DNA from: an uncultured Collinsella sp. | GTDB taxonomy: Bacteria > Actinomycetota > Coriobacteriia > Coriobacteriales > Coriobacteriaceae | Direction: 5' to 3' | DNA length: 31,785 nucleotides | Assembly: GCA_900541145.1 (NCBI GenBank) | Contig: UQIH01000023.1 | Location: 1-31,785 of the forward strand | Part shown: positions 31,738-31,785 of the stretch, piece by piece | Layout of the letters: every line of letters begins with the position of its first letter | How positions within the stretch are numbered: position 1 is the first letter of the stretch | Program-made: the position numbers and the translations under genes | Notes under the pieces: model-generated | Databases searched by the model: none | Seen by the model: the letters and a program-made list of their open reading frames with translations, nothing else | What the model was told of the DNA's origin: nothing

Positions 31738-31785
31738 CTGTCTCTTATACACATCTCCGAGCCCACGAGACTACGCTGCATCTCG
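31738..31785. other. Nextera adapter, index and P7 start (artefact)
   Basis: CTGTCTCTTATACACATCT (31738-31756) is the Tn5 mosaic end, CCGAGCCCACGAGAC (31757-31771) the read-2 adapter, TACGCTGC (31772-31779) fits an i7 index, and ATCTCG begins P7. The contig therefore ends in untrimmed sequencing adapter. Confidence 0.97.

Noticed and set aside
31738..31752. MYKRQ as the N-terminus of the last protein
   Set aside because: These codons are the reverse complement of the Nextera mosaic end.

Overview
The window reads as a chromosomal contig of a gut Coriobacteriia bacterium, most likely a Collinsella or close relative. This rests on high G+C, short intergenic gaps, AAGGAG-type ribosome sites, a bile-acid-type 12-alpha-hydroxysteroid dehydrogenase homologue, and intergenic repeats of the GGGGAC and ACCACCACAAAGG type. 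The genus is inference; no rRNA or marker gene proves it. The last 48 bases (31738-31785) are not biological: they match the Illumina Nextera read-2 adapter, an i7 index and the start of P7.

Layout. 1-331: repeats only. 332-2101(-): a long acidic coiled-coil protein with a C-terminal membrane anchor. 2390-3190: 12alpha-HSDH-like short-chain dehydrogenase, followed by a repeat-rich spacer. 3629-5737: tgt and a LOG-family gene. 5769-6462: a DinJ/YafQ-type toxin-antitoxin operon with its own operator. 6476-10105: an accessory islet with one 994-aa primase/SF2 helicase/PLD-like protein of the TOTE conflict-system type, bracketed by two near-identical 67-bp direct repeats and carrying a 231-bp inverted-repeat element on its 5' side. 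10119-13288: DegV protein, a HAD phosphatase and an M20 dipeptidase. 13582-17242: pstSCAB phosphate importer, closed by a strong terminator. 17447-20083: Uup-like ABC-F ATPase and a Cof-type HAD phosphatase. 20271-23640: metal homeostasis, with a DtxR/MntR-type regulator, a Zn/Cd/Pb-type P-ATPase, a stand-alone HMA protein and an ArsR/SmtB sensor with three recognisable operators. 24061-25251(-): a DUF559-like nuclease protein with a second inverted-repeat element at its 3' side. 25607-29026: DEDDh exonuclease, a His-rich heavy-metal/Mn exporter homologue (ArsP_2), a UPF0178 protein and an HdeD-like membrane protein. 29262-31212: nitroreductase and two tandem histidine phosphatases. 31342-31737(-): a DUF1015-like fragment that runs into the adapter.

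How genes work together. The pst operon imports phosphate. The ArsR sensor represses itself with the HMA protein and probably the P-ATPase through a shared operator. The MntR-like regulator and the ArsP_2 exporter share promoter motifs and may form one metal regulon. The toxin-antitoxin pair and the TOTE-type protein form a likely defence or accessory block.

The most unusual non-coding signal is a family of four 66-67-bp palindromes (240, 6476, 10039, 13311). All lie close to the 3' ends of genes, and their stems carry compensatory base changes. One of them supplies the last codons and the stop of the helicase gene. A second family of inverted-repeat elements (9720-9950, 23798-24050) accompanies the two most accessory-looking genes.
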